Of a DNA stretch of 64,000 bases, positions 32,164 to 43,493 are shown in pieces; the first letter of the stretch is position 1, and every line of letters begins with the position of its first letter. The position numbers were made by a program, and so were the translations under genes. The notes under the pieces are model-generated. The model saw nothing but the letters and a program-made list of their open reading frames with translations, was not told where the DNA came from and ran no database searches. Source of the DNA: Sipunculus nudus (taxonomy: Eukaryota > Annelida > Sipuncula > Golfingiida > Sipunculidae); the NCBI GenBank assembly GCA_026874595.1, contig CM049316.1, positions 50,162,695-50,226,694 of the forward strand, written 5' to 3'.

Positions 32164-33088
32164 AGACTGGTACCCGCTCTATTATGGCACCACTGCTCTG
32201 GGCCAATCATAGAGGCGGGCGTACAACGCCATCTTAGGTACACCCGGCAGACTGGTTCAAACTCCAGTATATATTATATATGATAAAAATAAGCATCTTG
32301 TTTGCTCAGCGAAGTTACCAAAAATTGGCCGTACATTTCGTGTGACATTTATGATAAGATTAATAGATATTGATAATAAACCAATGCCACGTACAGTGGA
32401 ATATCAAAGAATCAGAATATCGTATTATCTATACATCCATCATTCGATCTTTGTGCAACAACTCATTTTTCAATGATTGAAACCTAAAATTAACTAAAGA
32501 AAGTAATTTTATAAGATATCTTCACGCATAATCAGCCAGGATCACGTGAACGTCCATGACAATCGGTATGAGCGTGCATACTGGAATTGGAACCAGTCTA
32601 CAGGCAAGTCTCCAGTTGAGCAGACCTATAGAAACTGGGCGTACATGTTTAAGATGGCGTTGTACGCCTGTCTCTATGCTTTGCTGGGGCCATAAGGTAA
32701 AAAAAATAATAAAAGGCATGGTACTCTGGCACTGCCCGCATCAATTTTAAACCCCCGCATCAAAAATGTTTATTTTGTTTTTCAATAGAAACTTACCAAT
32801 TTTGTGCTGCAACCGCTCGGACATTTCTTTCAAGGAGATAAAATCATACAATTTCCTTTTTTATGTAGGTCTTTTACTTGTTTAGCAAAATAAATCTGTT
32901 ATTATCATGTTTTTCCCTAATCATTTGTCATTTTTATCGAAATATACAAAAAAAATTAAAAACAAAACAAAAAAAAAACACCCGCCCGCATTGATTTCTG
33001 AAAAAAAGTGCCTGAGAACCGTACCTTTTTTTTATTTTGGCCTAATGGATGCTTGGCTAAGGGCCATCATAGAGCAGGGTACCAGTCT
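32164..33088 (-). mobile_element. MITE copy 2, inverted, with an internal insertion
   Basis: Begins AGACTGGTACCCGCTCTATT 13 bases after copy 1 and is its inverted copy out to about 32691, so copies 1 and 2 form a ~1.07 kb imperfect palindrome centred near 32157. At 32692 the match is lost for about 360 bp (poly-A and T-rich sequence) and then the terminal repeat resumes at 33060-33088 (GGCCATCATAGAGCAGG then GTACCAGTCT). ATCTGCTGC occurs on both sides (32153-32161 and 33089-33097), consistent with a 9-bp target duplication. The right end is 26 bp from the zinc-finger gene's start codon. Confidence 0.7.
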
Positions 33089-33114
33089 ATCTGCTGCATT
33101 CACCTCGAGTCATA

Positions 33115-35772
33115 ATGGCGACTGAAATAAGGGACTCGTCCTTTTCGGACAAGACGCAAAATACCGCAACTATCAAAGCTCTTTTTTCACAGAAGCAAGA
33201 TGCCAAGTTCTGTGATGTTATCATGAAGGTATGTGAGCGGGAGATATACGCCCATTCTAACGTGCTAGCCGCAGCGAGTCCATATTTTGACTCATTCCTG
33301 AGCCAAGATATACCACGACAATATTCACAGAGGTCTCCCCAGGTGATCGAAATACAAATTGATGGGGGAGAGCCTGGAAATCTGTATCAAGATGCAGTCG
33401 AAAGTGTGGTCAATTTCATATATACGGGTGATATGGTGCTATCCCAGAGAAATGCATCTCAAGTGTCAGAAATTGCAAAAATAATGCAAATGAAGATTGT
33501 AGTTGACAAATGTGAAAAGTTCTTGTCAGGTCTCTCACTGGATGTCGCTGAGGACGTCACAACTGAAAATTGTTTTCTGTTTGGCGGGGAGGTGGCAGCA
33601 CCTTATATTACCACCGTTGACGTTGGGACAGCCACAGATGATACATGCTTCAACTTAACAGACAAAAGTAAATATTTAGCATCAGAGGAAAGCCCCCAAA
33701 ATAAAAATGGTGATGGCAAAATATCTGCGGTTTGTAAGCAAGTGAAGAGAGGCAGGGGCCGCCCTAGAAAAAGTTATCCTGTAGTTATTCCAAAGAATGT
33801 CAATGATTTGAATGGTCAGACATCCAAAGCAGATGATGAAACCACGGAGCAGGATGCTGATAATACCCCAGATTATAAGCCCCCGCCAATAATGGTTAAG
33901 AAGGAACCAGAAGACCACTTTAGTAGTGTTTTGAGAAGAAGCTCTCGCGGATTTAAACCCACATTGAAAGGACAGCATTTGAACTTGGGCTCTTTTAAAA
34001 AAAAAACCCAAAATATCATTCAGCGATTTTCTGAAAGTACAAGGTCATGTGGGAGCTCATCATATTCACCAAACAAGCATGGTCATAGGAAAAGGCCTCC
34101 AGGGAAAGTAGATGGTACTCCAGAGAAAGAAGATGGAGAACAGGAGCTACTTAACATGGGTGATGAAGTGGGTGCAAACCATAAAATAAAGAAAAACAAG
34201 AAACAGGGTATCTCAGGCTACACAGACAAAGAAAATGGCTTTGACAAAAAATGTAGAGAGGTCAATGTAAAAGGTGCAAAGCACAATGTAGTCACCATTA
34301 CACCTGAAAAATATGATGATGATCTATTGTTTGCTGACCCAGAAACATGCCAAGATATCCCAGAAGTAAAGGAAGAGGAGTTTGGGTTGGTAAAACGGAG
34401 TATCCATAGAGAACCAATCGCATACAAATGTGAGCACTGTGATTACAATACTACAAATGTTTACCGCTTCAGACGCCATCAACTAAGGCATGGACTGGCA
34501 CGGTTTAGATGTAAAAAATGCACATTTAAGACATCTCAGATTCGTGAGTATCAAAATCATCAGAAAAAACATATGCAGGAAGAGAATAAATGTCACTTTT
34601 GTGAAATGCAGTTTGATGACAAAGATGGTTTAAGTGAGCATCTTCAGAAACACAAGTATCCAAAGCCCTATTATTGTCCTGTGTGTGACATGAGGTTCAA
34701 AGTGAGACCACAGTTACAGCTTCACATGCCTAAACACTCTTCAGATAAACCATTTAAATGCCGGCTCTGTAAGGCATCTTTCAAATGGAAACATGCTTTG
34801 AAAAATCACATGGTAATTCACACAGGTCAAAAAGAGCATCTGTGTGATATATGTGGTTATGCAACTGCACATAAAGGCCAGTTAAGAGCACATCGCTTGA
34901 TGCATACAGGAGAAACATATCATTGTGAGGTTGAAGGCTGCACATTTCAGGCAACAAAAAAACAAAATATCAAATACCATATGCTCACACACACACGGGA
35001 AAAGCCTCATCAATGCGATATTTGTGGACAAGCATTCTCATTGGCAAAAAACATGAGGCGCCATCTGTTGTTGCACTCAAATGAGAGACCAGTTCGATGT
35101 GAAAACTGCAATTTTGAAACAACACGCTTTGACAAATTAAAAGAACATAATTTTAAGGTGCATCAAATTGGTACTCCACCAGCAAAGAAAATGCGTGTTA
35201 CTGATATGGTTAATAACTTTCTTGGTATTAAGTGCACTGAACAAGATGATACAAAAAGCATGGTAGGAGCAAAGAGTGAGCTCCTTCAGGTGTCTGCTGA
35301 TAAAGTGCTGGATATTCATCATCCAACAGATCGTACGGTCATTGAAATCCTGCCAGAAACAAATGGCTTATCTCAGGTCCTGAAGCAGGAAATTCCTGAG
35401 GTGGACAATGTGACACAAGCAATCATTATTAATTCTTCTGGGGTCATACAAAATGTCACTGATGCTGGTCAAGCAGCTGCTTTGCTCCAGCCCCCTCATC
35501 AGGTTATAGTAGAAACCATATCAAAACCAGAAGAGGGAGGGGCAGTTTCAGGAGGCACAGAGCAAGCTATTAACTTGATTGATCAGGAAGGAACCATTGT
35601 AGCTGTTGCTACTTCAGATGTGGTACAGTGTACAGGGGGAGCCACTGAAGTGATTCAGATCCCCAGCAGTAACCGTGATGGCCAGGTTCAGTATACAGAA
35701 CTGGTTTTACCTGCTGACCAAGTACAGGCATTGGTAGATCAGGTCACATATGTTGCTCAGCAACCAGATTAG
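33115..35772 (+). CDS. BTB/POZ - AT-hook - C2H2 zinc-finger protein (ZBTB-type transcription factor)
   Basis: An 885-residue uninterrupted frame. Residues ~22-138 are a BTB/POZ dimerisation domain (DAKFCDVIMKVCEREIYAHS, LAAASPYFDSFLS, VVNFIYTGDMVLS). KRGRGRPRK at 211-219 is an AT-hook for A/T minor-groove binding. Nine C2H2 fingers follow at about 437-683; zinc ligands begin C439/C442/H455/H459 and end C662/C665/H678/H683, and finger 7 has a wider C-x4-C. HTGE(K/T)-type linkers are present but irregular. The C-terminus (~700-885) is Val/Gln-rich and acidic, resembling an activation region. VKKE at 261-264 fits a sumoylation site. BTB plus AT-hook plus many fingers recalls vertebrate ZBTB24, which has eight fingers; orthology is not established. 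The start has A at -3 and G at +4. Lack of introns in the coding region and a MITE end 26 bp upstream are unusual. Likely a nuclear DNA-binding regulator. Confidence 0.95.
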   Translation: MATEIRDSSFSDKTQNTATIKALFSQKQDAKFCDVIMKVCEREIYAHSNVLAAASPYFDSFLSQDIPRQYSQRSPQVIEIQIDGGEPGNLYQDAVESVVNFIYTGDMVLSQRNASQVSEIAKIMQMKIVVDKCEKFLSGLSLDVAEDVTTENCFLFGGEVAAPYITTVDVGTATDDTCFNLTDKSKYLASEESPQNKNGDGKISAVCKQVKRGRGRPRKSYPVVIPKNVNDLNGQTSKADDETTEQDADNTPDYKPPPIMVKKEPEDHFSSVLRRSSRGFKPTLKGQHLNLGSFKKKTQNIIQRFSESTRSCGSSSYSPNKHGHRKRPPGKVDGTPEKEDGEQELLNMGDEVGANHKIKKNKKQGISGYTDKENGFDKKCREVNVKGAKHNVVTITPEKYDDDLLFADPETCQDIPEVKEEEFGLVKRSIHREPIAYKCEHCDYNTTNVYRFRRHQLRHGLARFRCKKCTFKTSQIREYQNHQKKHMQEENKCHFCEMQFDDKDGLSEHLQKHKYPKPYYCPVCDMRFKVRPQLQLHMPKHSSDKPFKCRLCKASFKWKHALKNHMVIHTGQKEHLCDICGYATAHKGQLRAHRLMHTGETYHCEVEGCTFQATKKQNIKYHMLTHTREKPHQCDICGQAFSLAKNMRRHLLLHSNERPVRCENCNFETTRFDKLKEHNFKVHQIGTPPAKKMRVTDMVNNFLGIKCTEQDDTKSMVGAKSELLQVSADKVLDIHHPTDRTVIEILPETNGLSQVLKQEIPEVDNVTQAIIINSSGVIQNVTDAGQAAALLQPPHQVIVETISKPEEGGAVSGGTEQAINLIDQEGTIVAVATSDVVQCTGGATEVIQIPSSNRDGQVQYTELVLPADQVQALVDQVTYVAQQPD

Positions 35773-36186
35773 CACATTTTGTCTTATCAAACAAAAAAGC
35801 AATGTATTTACCTGCATCAGTATTTCAGTATTTCAACAATTAACATCAAGGTGCATTTCTGTTTCATGGTATGCGGTATTAAATGTGTTGGAAGTTATTA
35901 AATGAGTTTCAAGTAGTCTTGGCTGACATTATATCTTGGGGGGGGGGGGGGGGGGGTTCAACATTGGCAGAAAAGTAGTACTTGAGAGGGGGTCCATTAT
36001 AGTAAACAAAAAAAATGGCCCTGTCAGGTTTTCTTTAAGACCTTAAGATTTAATCTTTATTTACTTTAAATTATTCTAAGAAAGTAATGTCATAACAGGA
36101 ACATTCATCGACATAATTAACAAAAACAAATTTTGATTGAGGCTACATATTGTGTCTGGTTAAAAACCCATGTCATATTTGTGGTC

Positions 36187-36232
<46 letters not shown>

Positions 36233-36652
36233 CCATAAATAAATACATCATCCTTAGATGAACTGTTAATTTAAGTAGACCGCATCAGTTAAAAGGGAAG
36301 GTGTACCAACAAATCTGAACAACTGGATTGTCCTTTCACCTTGTCTAAGATAGATATTATTATGGTATTACAGCTTAACAACTTATCTTGAAAAGATAAA
36401 GTTGATATGTTGCTGCTGAGTTTAGTTTCCTAAACATGATTAACAAAAAGTTGTATTACATAAGGTATGTTAGTATTTATTCCATTCAAAGTTAGTAATA
36501 TGATAGTAGGCCCAGATGGACCTAAATATGGTAAGATTGTGGCTGCACAGTTTAACAAATTAACTTCTTCCACTAACACTAGAAAAATTCAGCCTTTATT
36601 GGTACCGTCTTTAACTCTTAATATTGAAATGGTCAGTCAGGCTTCTCTTTTT
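35773..36652 (+). other. 3' flank of the zinc-finger gene, probable 3' UTR
   Basis: No further coding sequence. It contains a 17-base G-run (35940-35956) and a (TA)n tract (36190-36230). An AATAAA at 36238-36243 is the first exact polyadenylation hexamer I noticed; ATTAAA variants occur closer to the stop (near 35878 and 35898). The true end of the transcript cannot be told from sequence. Confidence 0.4.
36190..36230. repeat. (TA)n microsatellite
   Basis: About 41 bp of uninterrupted TA repeats downstream of the zinc-finger gene. Confidence 0.95.
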
Positions 36653-37812
36653 AGCTTGGCTGACTATAAGTCATTTGAGCTATTGTTGTGGTCCTTTGTC
36701 CGCAGTCTGTCTATCCGTTAACAGGGCATGTTTTGAAACCGATTGACCTATGAAACAAAAATTTTGTATTTAGTTAGATGTCCCCAGAATCTCCTACCAT
36801 ACCGAAAACTGGGTCACTAGGACTTCGTTCCTTTGAAATATTATTGAAAAACCTCCGTTTTTCCATAAAAAAGCCATTATAACGCTAAGGCTGCCTCATT
36901 TCAAAACCACCTATCTTTTTTTGATCACATTTAGTATTCATATTTTTCCATAATTTTCTTTGAACATACCAAAAATTAGGTCAGTATTGCTTAATGTTTT
37001 GAAGTTATGGGCCCAAATATAATGCATTTTTTTTTTAAATTCAGGAAATATATTTCCTCTTTTAACATGAGAATTGCTGTAGCTGGAGACTTTTTTTTTC
37101 AGGGATATAACTTTATTTAATCAAGATGCAATTGTTTACCCAAAATTATATCTGAATTTTGCACATTTTTCAAGTTATTAGCATAAATAAAAAAACCAAT
37201 ACCTTAAATTTTGTCTATCTGTGGCTACGGCATGTTTTTTCCCTGCAAGCACTATTGATTTAATTTTCACAGTTTATATACATAAGGATTTAATCTTTTA
37301 AAATCTGAAATTTCAAAGGAATTGATTAAAAAGAAATGCTTTTATTAAAGTTTTCAAACACCATGTCAAGTGTTGTTTATATCAAGCCCACCTTGTAGTA
37401 GAGCTTTCACTTGTGTTATGTAACCCTCTCCAGGCAGCCTGCCTTGGCTCAGCTTGGCCACTACCACTACTAGCAGGCTTCCCTTCTGCCCTGCACTACC
37501 CCCCCCCCCCAGCTGGTGCATAAACTAGATAATTGTTATAATTTTCTGTATTTTATTCATTCTTATTCTAGGCTATGCTACATTTTAGATTTTGTATTGA
37601 ATCACCAGGGTAACAATGATTGAAGTGCACATTTAACTGTGTCCACAAAAAAGTTTTTTTGCCATGAAAGTTTGGATGTTCATCAGATAAGAAATTCCTT
37701 ACTTCAGAAGAGTAAAAACTTCACCAGGTGTGAAATTGACTATTAATTCCAGTAATAAATTATAGCTGGGATAGTAATTAGCACAATTATATGGTTTGTC
37801 CCTCGTTCAATT

Positions 37813-39532
37813 ATACCTTATTGTTTCCCCAGACAAAGCGGGATACTATGGTTTCATGACGGTCCCGCCGCCGACGCAGAAAAACTTGTAAGCGGGATAA
37901 CTAAAAAAATATTTCACTGATCTTTTTCAAACTTTACATTTGTATAGATATAGGAAAGGGGACGAAGCCTATTTAAAATGGGGTCATGACCTTGACCTTG
38001 AATAGGTCTATTTTTGCTGAAAATAACACAAATTCTTAAATATCTCAAGTAAGCTTGCATGGACTGGTCCAAAAATCAAGGTGACTGAAGATCTTGGATA
38101 GTCTTGTGATATACTGGAAACTGGTGGCACCACCTATTATCCTTTTCTTGTTTTTACGCCTTTTAATACCCCCATAATTGCCACTTGACAGTACTGTAAG
38201 CATTATAAGTCAAAAACTAATGGACAGATTTCTTTCATATTATGCACATGTAGAGAGATGGATTATGGGATGAGGTCTGTTTACATTTGGGTCATGACCT
38301 TTACCATGAGAGTGGCCTTGACCTTAAATGTGTCCATATTTGGTGAAAATCACACACCTCTTGTGATATCTCCAGTGTTGATAGCCATATGGATTTCAAA
38401 CATGACTTAAGTATGGCCCACCACTAAACAAAGAACCCTATAGTTTTAAGGGTCATGAGGTCAAAGGTCAAGGTCACTGGACTCATACGTAAAAGATACT
38501 GTGGAAGCATTTTAAACTTTCATCCCAGGTCTTTTATCTTGCACATATAGTTCATCTGCCAATAGAGGAAGACCCCTATCAATTTTGGGGTCACAAGGTT
38601 AAAGGTCAAGGCCACAGGAGCTATCTGTCCAAAAATTAGTTTCTGGATGATAATTCCTGCTTTTATTGATGTATGGATTTCAAACTTGACTTGTATATGA
38701 CCCATTGGAAAAGCAAGACCCGAATTGATTTTTGGGTCATGGGGTCAAAGGTCAAGGTCACAGGACACATCTTTAAAAAGATTGTGGATGCATCTTCAGC
38801 CAAACAATTCATCTCAGATCTTTCATCTTGCACATATAGTTCACCTGCCAAGAGTGGAAGACCCCTACCAATTTTGAGGTCACAAGGTCAAAGGTGAAGG
38901 TCACAGGAGCCATCTGTCCAAAAATAAGTTTCTGGATGATAATTCTTGCTTTTATTGATGTATGGATTTCAAACTTGACTTGTATATGTCCCATTGGAAA
39001 AGCAAGACCCGAATTGATTTTGATGTCATGAGGTCAAAGGTCAAGGTCACAGGACACATCTTTAAAAAGATGTGGATGCATTTTCAGCCAAACATTTTAT
39101 CTCAGACCTTTCATCTTGCACATATAGTTCACCTGCCAAGAGAGGAAGAACCCTATCAATTTTGAAGTCACAAGGTCAAAGGTGAAGGTCACAGGAGCCA
39201 TCTGTACAAAAATTAGTTTCTGGATGATAATTCCTGCTTTTATTGATGTAGAGATTTCAAACTTGACTTGTATATGTCCCATTGGCAAAGCAAGACCCCA
39301 ATCAATTTTGGGGTCATGAGGTCAAAGATCAAGGTCACAGGACACATCTTTAAAAAGATCAAGGTCACAGGACCAACATCTTCAAAAAGATTGTTGATTG
39401 ATAGATGGAAGAAACAATAGTTGCTTGCCAAGTGTCAGTAAAAGCTGCTAAAAATGGGGGTTTATTCTTAAAGGGGGGGGGGGGGGGGGCTACTATGTCT
39501 AGGGATACTCTGGCGCCTGAAGAAATGTCTAG
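37813..39532 (+). mobile_element. Insertion inside copy 2 carrying a 289-bp tandem array
   Basis: Begins with TTGTTTCCCCAGACAAAGCG and ends after a G-run (39474-39489) with GGCTACTATGTCTAGGGATA. The equivalent position in the paralogous copy (about 42708-42735) has only ~25 bp instead. A related end, a G-run then TGTCTGGGGAAACTAT, occurs at 63662-63702, so this is a dispersed element of its own. TGTCTGGGGAAACTAT is an inverted version of the start TTGTTTCCCCAGACA. Confidence 0.65.
38455..39410. repeat. 289-bp tandem array with AGGTCA clusters
   Basis: Three units; the word GCACATATAGTTCA lies at 38541, 38830 and 39119, exactly 289 bp apart. Each unit has two clusters of AGGTCA-type half-sites, such as TCAAAGGTCAAGGTCACAGG. 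Short frames in it are by-products of the repeat. Confidence 0.9.
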
Positions 39533-40500
39533 TTTGAAAAGATGTTTTTATTTTATCAAATTTACTTAATCTTTTATTTTGGTGAATAAAATTAAGCATG
39601 TACTGAAAACTTCAATGTACAAAACTGTTTAATAGTGATTCAAGGAAAAATCTTAGAGATGCCATGTTGTGGCATTATTTTCTTTTAAATTCTGTTTGTA
39701 CATTTGTGATTTAAAATTAATAAAATATATGTGTATGCATAATATGACCTGATAGGAGCTACACTCTTGATAATAATGATTGGAACTTAGAATTCTGATA
39801 TTTTAACTTATATATAATTTTCAGATTTTTTTTATTACAAATTTATAAAACTTGTAAATAAAAAAAAAAAATCTGATAAAAACTATTAATGGAAAAAGTG
39901 GATATGCTAAAAAACTAGGCTTTAATATAAACTTAAATGCATTATTCCCTTGAAAGTGGAATAAAGGTATAAGTCCATTCTGTCCACTTGTCCATCTATA
40001 AATGTTTCATATACTTCACAGTATCTACAGTATCTGAAAAACTTTTACTCTTTTTCTTCATTACAATCTTGTCAAAGTATTAGTATGCAATCATATATTT
40101 AGATCTTTACTATAACCAAGTAGGAGGGCCCCTTTCCTCTTAGCTTATCATATGCTTATATTTATGAAAAACATTACAATAGAATATTTTGCATATTTCG
40201 CATTTGCAAAATTTTCAAACTTCAGCTGAGCGCCGTGACCTATGGGTCCCTTGTTTTTTGTATTTCGACAGTGGAACTTTTAACTATTGCCATAGCCCAT
40301 GAGATCCTCTGTATATTGTGGAGTTTTGGGAGACTTTCTGATGCAGTGTCCAGTGAGTCACAGGTGTACATTTTGGTGAAGAAATTAAACCCTGCCTACT
40401 GCTTGGTGAAACCTATCTTTAAGATTGACATTTACTGTTGTGACATACTGTGGTGGTTTCATATTCATGAGGTTAAATTTCACGTAAATTTCACTTTTTA

Positions 40501-40719
40501 GTTCAGCTGAGCTATAGTGATTGGTCAGCGTCCGTCTGTCTGTCGTTTAGACTAGCACATTTCCCCACTGTTGGACCTAGAAACCTGTAACTAAATATTT
40601 GATACAAAACCTCCAGTATCTTGATAATTAATGTATGGATTGCCCTGAATCTTGCCTTGAATATTGACCATGACTACGGTTGTTAGTTCTGGAAAACTTG
40701 TGGTGCCACCTGTATTTTT
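40501..40719 (+). repeat. Truncated AGCTCAGCTGA-family fragment
   Basis: Begins GTTCAGCTGAGCTATAGTGA and contains CGTCCGTCTGTCTGTCG and a TGGTGCCACCTGTATTTTT end, directly joined to the next copy's start at 40720. Confidence 0.6.
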
Positions 40720-41579
40720 AGCTTAGCTGACTATAAGTCATCTGAGCTATAGTCGTGTTCTTTTGTCCGTTGGCTGTCTGTCTGTATGTCCTAGCACGTG
40801 TTGAAACCATAAGACCTACGAATCTGAAATTCGGCATACCATTAGGTGTCCCCAAAATCTCCTACCATAGCAAAAATTTGGTCAATCAGACAATGTTCCT
40901 TCAAGATATTAAGGAAAAACCTCAGTTTTCCACTAAAAACCTTTTGTTACACTTCAAGACTGCCTAATATCTTAACCACTGATCTGACTTTGATCATATA
41001 TAATTTAATAATATAACCATATATTTCCTATGTACATACCAGAAATTATATCAATATTTTTTAAATTTTTTGCCCAAACATAATGCACTTTGTAAAAATT
41101 CAGGAAATATATTTACTTCCTTAACTTGAGAATTGCTGAAGGTAGAGACTTTTTTCAGGTATGTAACTATATTTAATCAAGATTCAATGGTATACCCAAA
41201 ATTAGTTCTGAATTTTTCAAATTTTATAAATTATTAGCATATATATAAAATCAGTACTTTAAATTATGCCCAAATTTGACCATGGCACATGTGTTTCCTG
41301 TAAGCACTATTAATATAATTTTCAAATTATGCATAAGTAAGGATTTCAGCTTGTTAGTTTTGAAAGTTGAAAGAAATTGGCCAAAAACAGTAGCTTTTAT
41401 TAAAGTTTTTATGAGGCTGTGTCACACTAGTGCTCTACCCAGCCAAACTTCAGTCACCTGTATGTCACCTTGTAAACTTTCAGGGAAATTATGCACGCTT
41501 GAGGTGGGGCATATACTGGTCAGTTAGGCAGCTTATGGCTGGCCAAAGTTGATTCAGGTGTCCAATCCTACTCATTTTT
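40720..41579 (+). mobile_element. AGCTCAGCTGA-family element, copy 3, 3'-truncated
   Basis: Starts AGCTTAGCTGACT, ATA, AGTCATCTGAGCT and follows the family consensus (CTCCTACCATAGCAAAAATT, GGAAAAACCTCAG). It is cut off before the family end; the next copy begins at 41580. Confidence 0.75.
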
Positions 41580-43493
41580 AGCTCAGCTGACTATAAGTCA
41601 TCTGAGCTATAGTCGTGGTCCGTTGTCCGTCCGTTAACAGGGCACTTTTTGAAACCGTTGAACCTACCTTTCCAAAATTTTGCATACTATTAGATGTCCC
41701 CAAAATCTCCTACCATATCTAAAATTGGGTCATTAGGACTTCGTTCATTCGAGATATTAAGGAAAAACCTCCGTTTTCCATTAAAAAAAACCATTGTTAC
41801 ACTTCAAGGCTGCCTAATATCAAAACCACTGATCTGTTTTTGATCATATTAAGTAATCATATTCTTCCATACATTTTCTATGAACATACAAACAATTAGG
41901 TCAGGGTTGAGTATGATTTTGAAGTTATGGGCCCAAATATATATTTTTAAAAATTCAGGAAATATATTTACTCACCTAACATGAGAATTTCTGAAGCTAG
42001 AGACTTTTTTTCAGGAATATAACTTTATTTAATCAAGATTCAATTGTTTACCCAAAATTAGATCTGAATTTTGCACATTTTTCAAGTTATTAACATAAAT
42101 AAAAAATCAGTACCTTAAATTTTGTCCAACTTTGGCAATGGCACATTTTTTCCCTGTAAGCACTGTTGTTTTTATTTTTACAGCATATATACATAAGGAT
42201 TTAATCTTTTAAAATCTGAAATTTCAAAGGAATTGATTGAAAAGAGTAGCTTTTATTCAAGTTTTCATACACCTTGTCAAGTGTTGTTTACATCTAGCCC
42301 ACCTAGTAGTAGAGCCTTCACTTGCATTATGTAACCCACCCCAGGCAGCTCGCCTTGGCTCAGCTTGGCCACTACTAGCAGGCTTCCACTCTGCCCTGCA
42401 CTCCCCCCCAGATGGTGCATAAACTAGATGAATGTTATTATTTTCTGTATTTGATTCATTCTTATTCTAGGCTATGCTACATTTTAGATTTTGTATTGTA
42501 CCACCAGGGTAACAGTGATTAAAGTGCACATTTAATTGTGTCCACAAAGTGGTGTATTGCTATGAAAGTGTGGATGTTCATCAGATAAGTAATTCCTTAC
42601 TTCAGAAGAGTAAAAACTTCACCAGGTGTGAAATTGACTATTGATTCCAGTAATGAATTAAAGCTGAGATAGTAATTAGCACAATTATATTGTTTGTCCC
42701 TCATTCAACCAACAGTGTGTATACTTTATTTGAAAAGATGTTTTATTTTGTCAAATTAACTGAATCTTTCATTTTATTTCAGTGAATAAAATTAAGCATG
42801 TACTGAAAACTCCAATGTGCAAAACTTTTTAATAGTGGTTCAAGGAATAATCATATAGATGCCATGTTGTGACATTATTTTCTTTTAAATTCAGTTTAAA
42901 CAATTGTGATTTAAAAACAATAAAATATATGTGTATGCATAATATGACCCAATATGAGCTACACTCTGGATATATAATGATTGCAACTTTTGCAACAATT
43001 CTAATATTTTAACTTATATTTTCAGTTTTTTTTTTACTCTGGATATATAATGATTGCAACTTTTGCAGCAATTCTAATATTTTAACTTATATTAAATTTG
43101 TAAATAAAAAAATGATTCAGATAAAAACTTTCAATGGAAAAAGTGGATATGCTAAAAAAAATAGGGCTTATTTATAAAATTAAATGCATTATTCCCTTTA
43201 AAGTGAAATAAAGGTATTAGTCCATTCTGTCCATTTGCCTGTCCATCTGTAAATTTTCATATGCATCCCAGTATCTCAAAACTTACTGTTTTCCTTCATG
43301 ACAATCTTGTCAGAGTATTAGTTTGCAATCATATATTTAGAACTTTATTTTAACCAAGTAGGAGGGCCCCTTTTCTCTTAGCTTCTCATGTTCTTATATA
43401 AATGAAAAACATTACAATAGAATATTTTGCATATTTTGCATTTGCAAAAATTTTAAACTTCAGCTGAGCGCTGTGACCCATTGGTCCCTTGTT
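41580..43493 (+). mobile_element. AGCTCAGCTGA-family element, copy 4 (1.9 kb, complete ends)
   Basis: Starts AGCTCAGCTGACT, ATA, AGTCATCTGAGCT and ends CAGCTGAGCGCTGTGACC then CATTGGTCCCTTGTT. It is the shortest copy with both ends and lacks the 1.7 kb insertion of 36653-40255. A local 60-bp duplication around ACTCTGGATATATAATGATT is seen at 42963 and 43036. Non-coding. Confidence 0.8.

Larger units (their letters stand above)
36653..40255 (+). mobile_element. AGCTCAGCTGA-family element, copy 2, with a 1.7 kb insertion
   Basis: Starts AGCTTGGCTGACTATAAGTC and ends CAGCTGAGCGCCGTGACC then TATGGGTCCCTTGTT. Its sequence parallels copy 41580-43493 closely, including CTTGGCTCAGCTTGGCCACT near 37446 and GGCTATGCTACATTTTAGAT near 37571. 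Between GTTCAA (37812) and TTTGAAAAGATG (39533) it has extra sequence absent from that copy. No protein-coding potential is seen. Confidence 0.75.

Noticed and set aside
38520-39431. Series of 60-70-codon frames with near-identical sequence (GHIQVKFEIHTSIKA and similar)
   Set aside because: They repeat every 289 bp with the tandem array and have no domain or start context.
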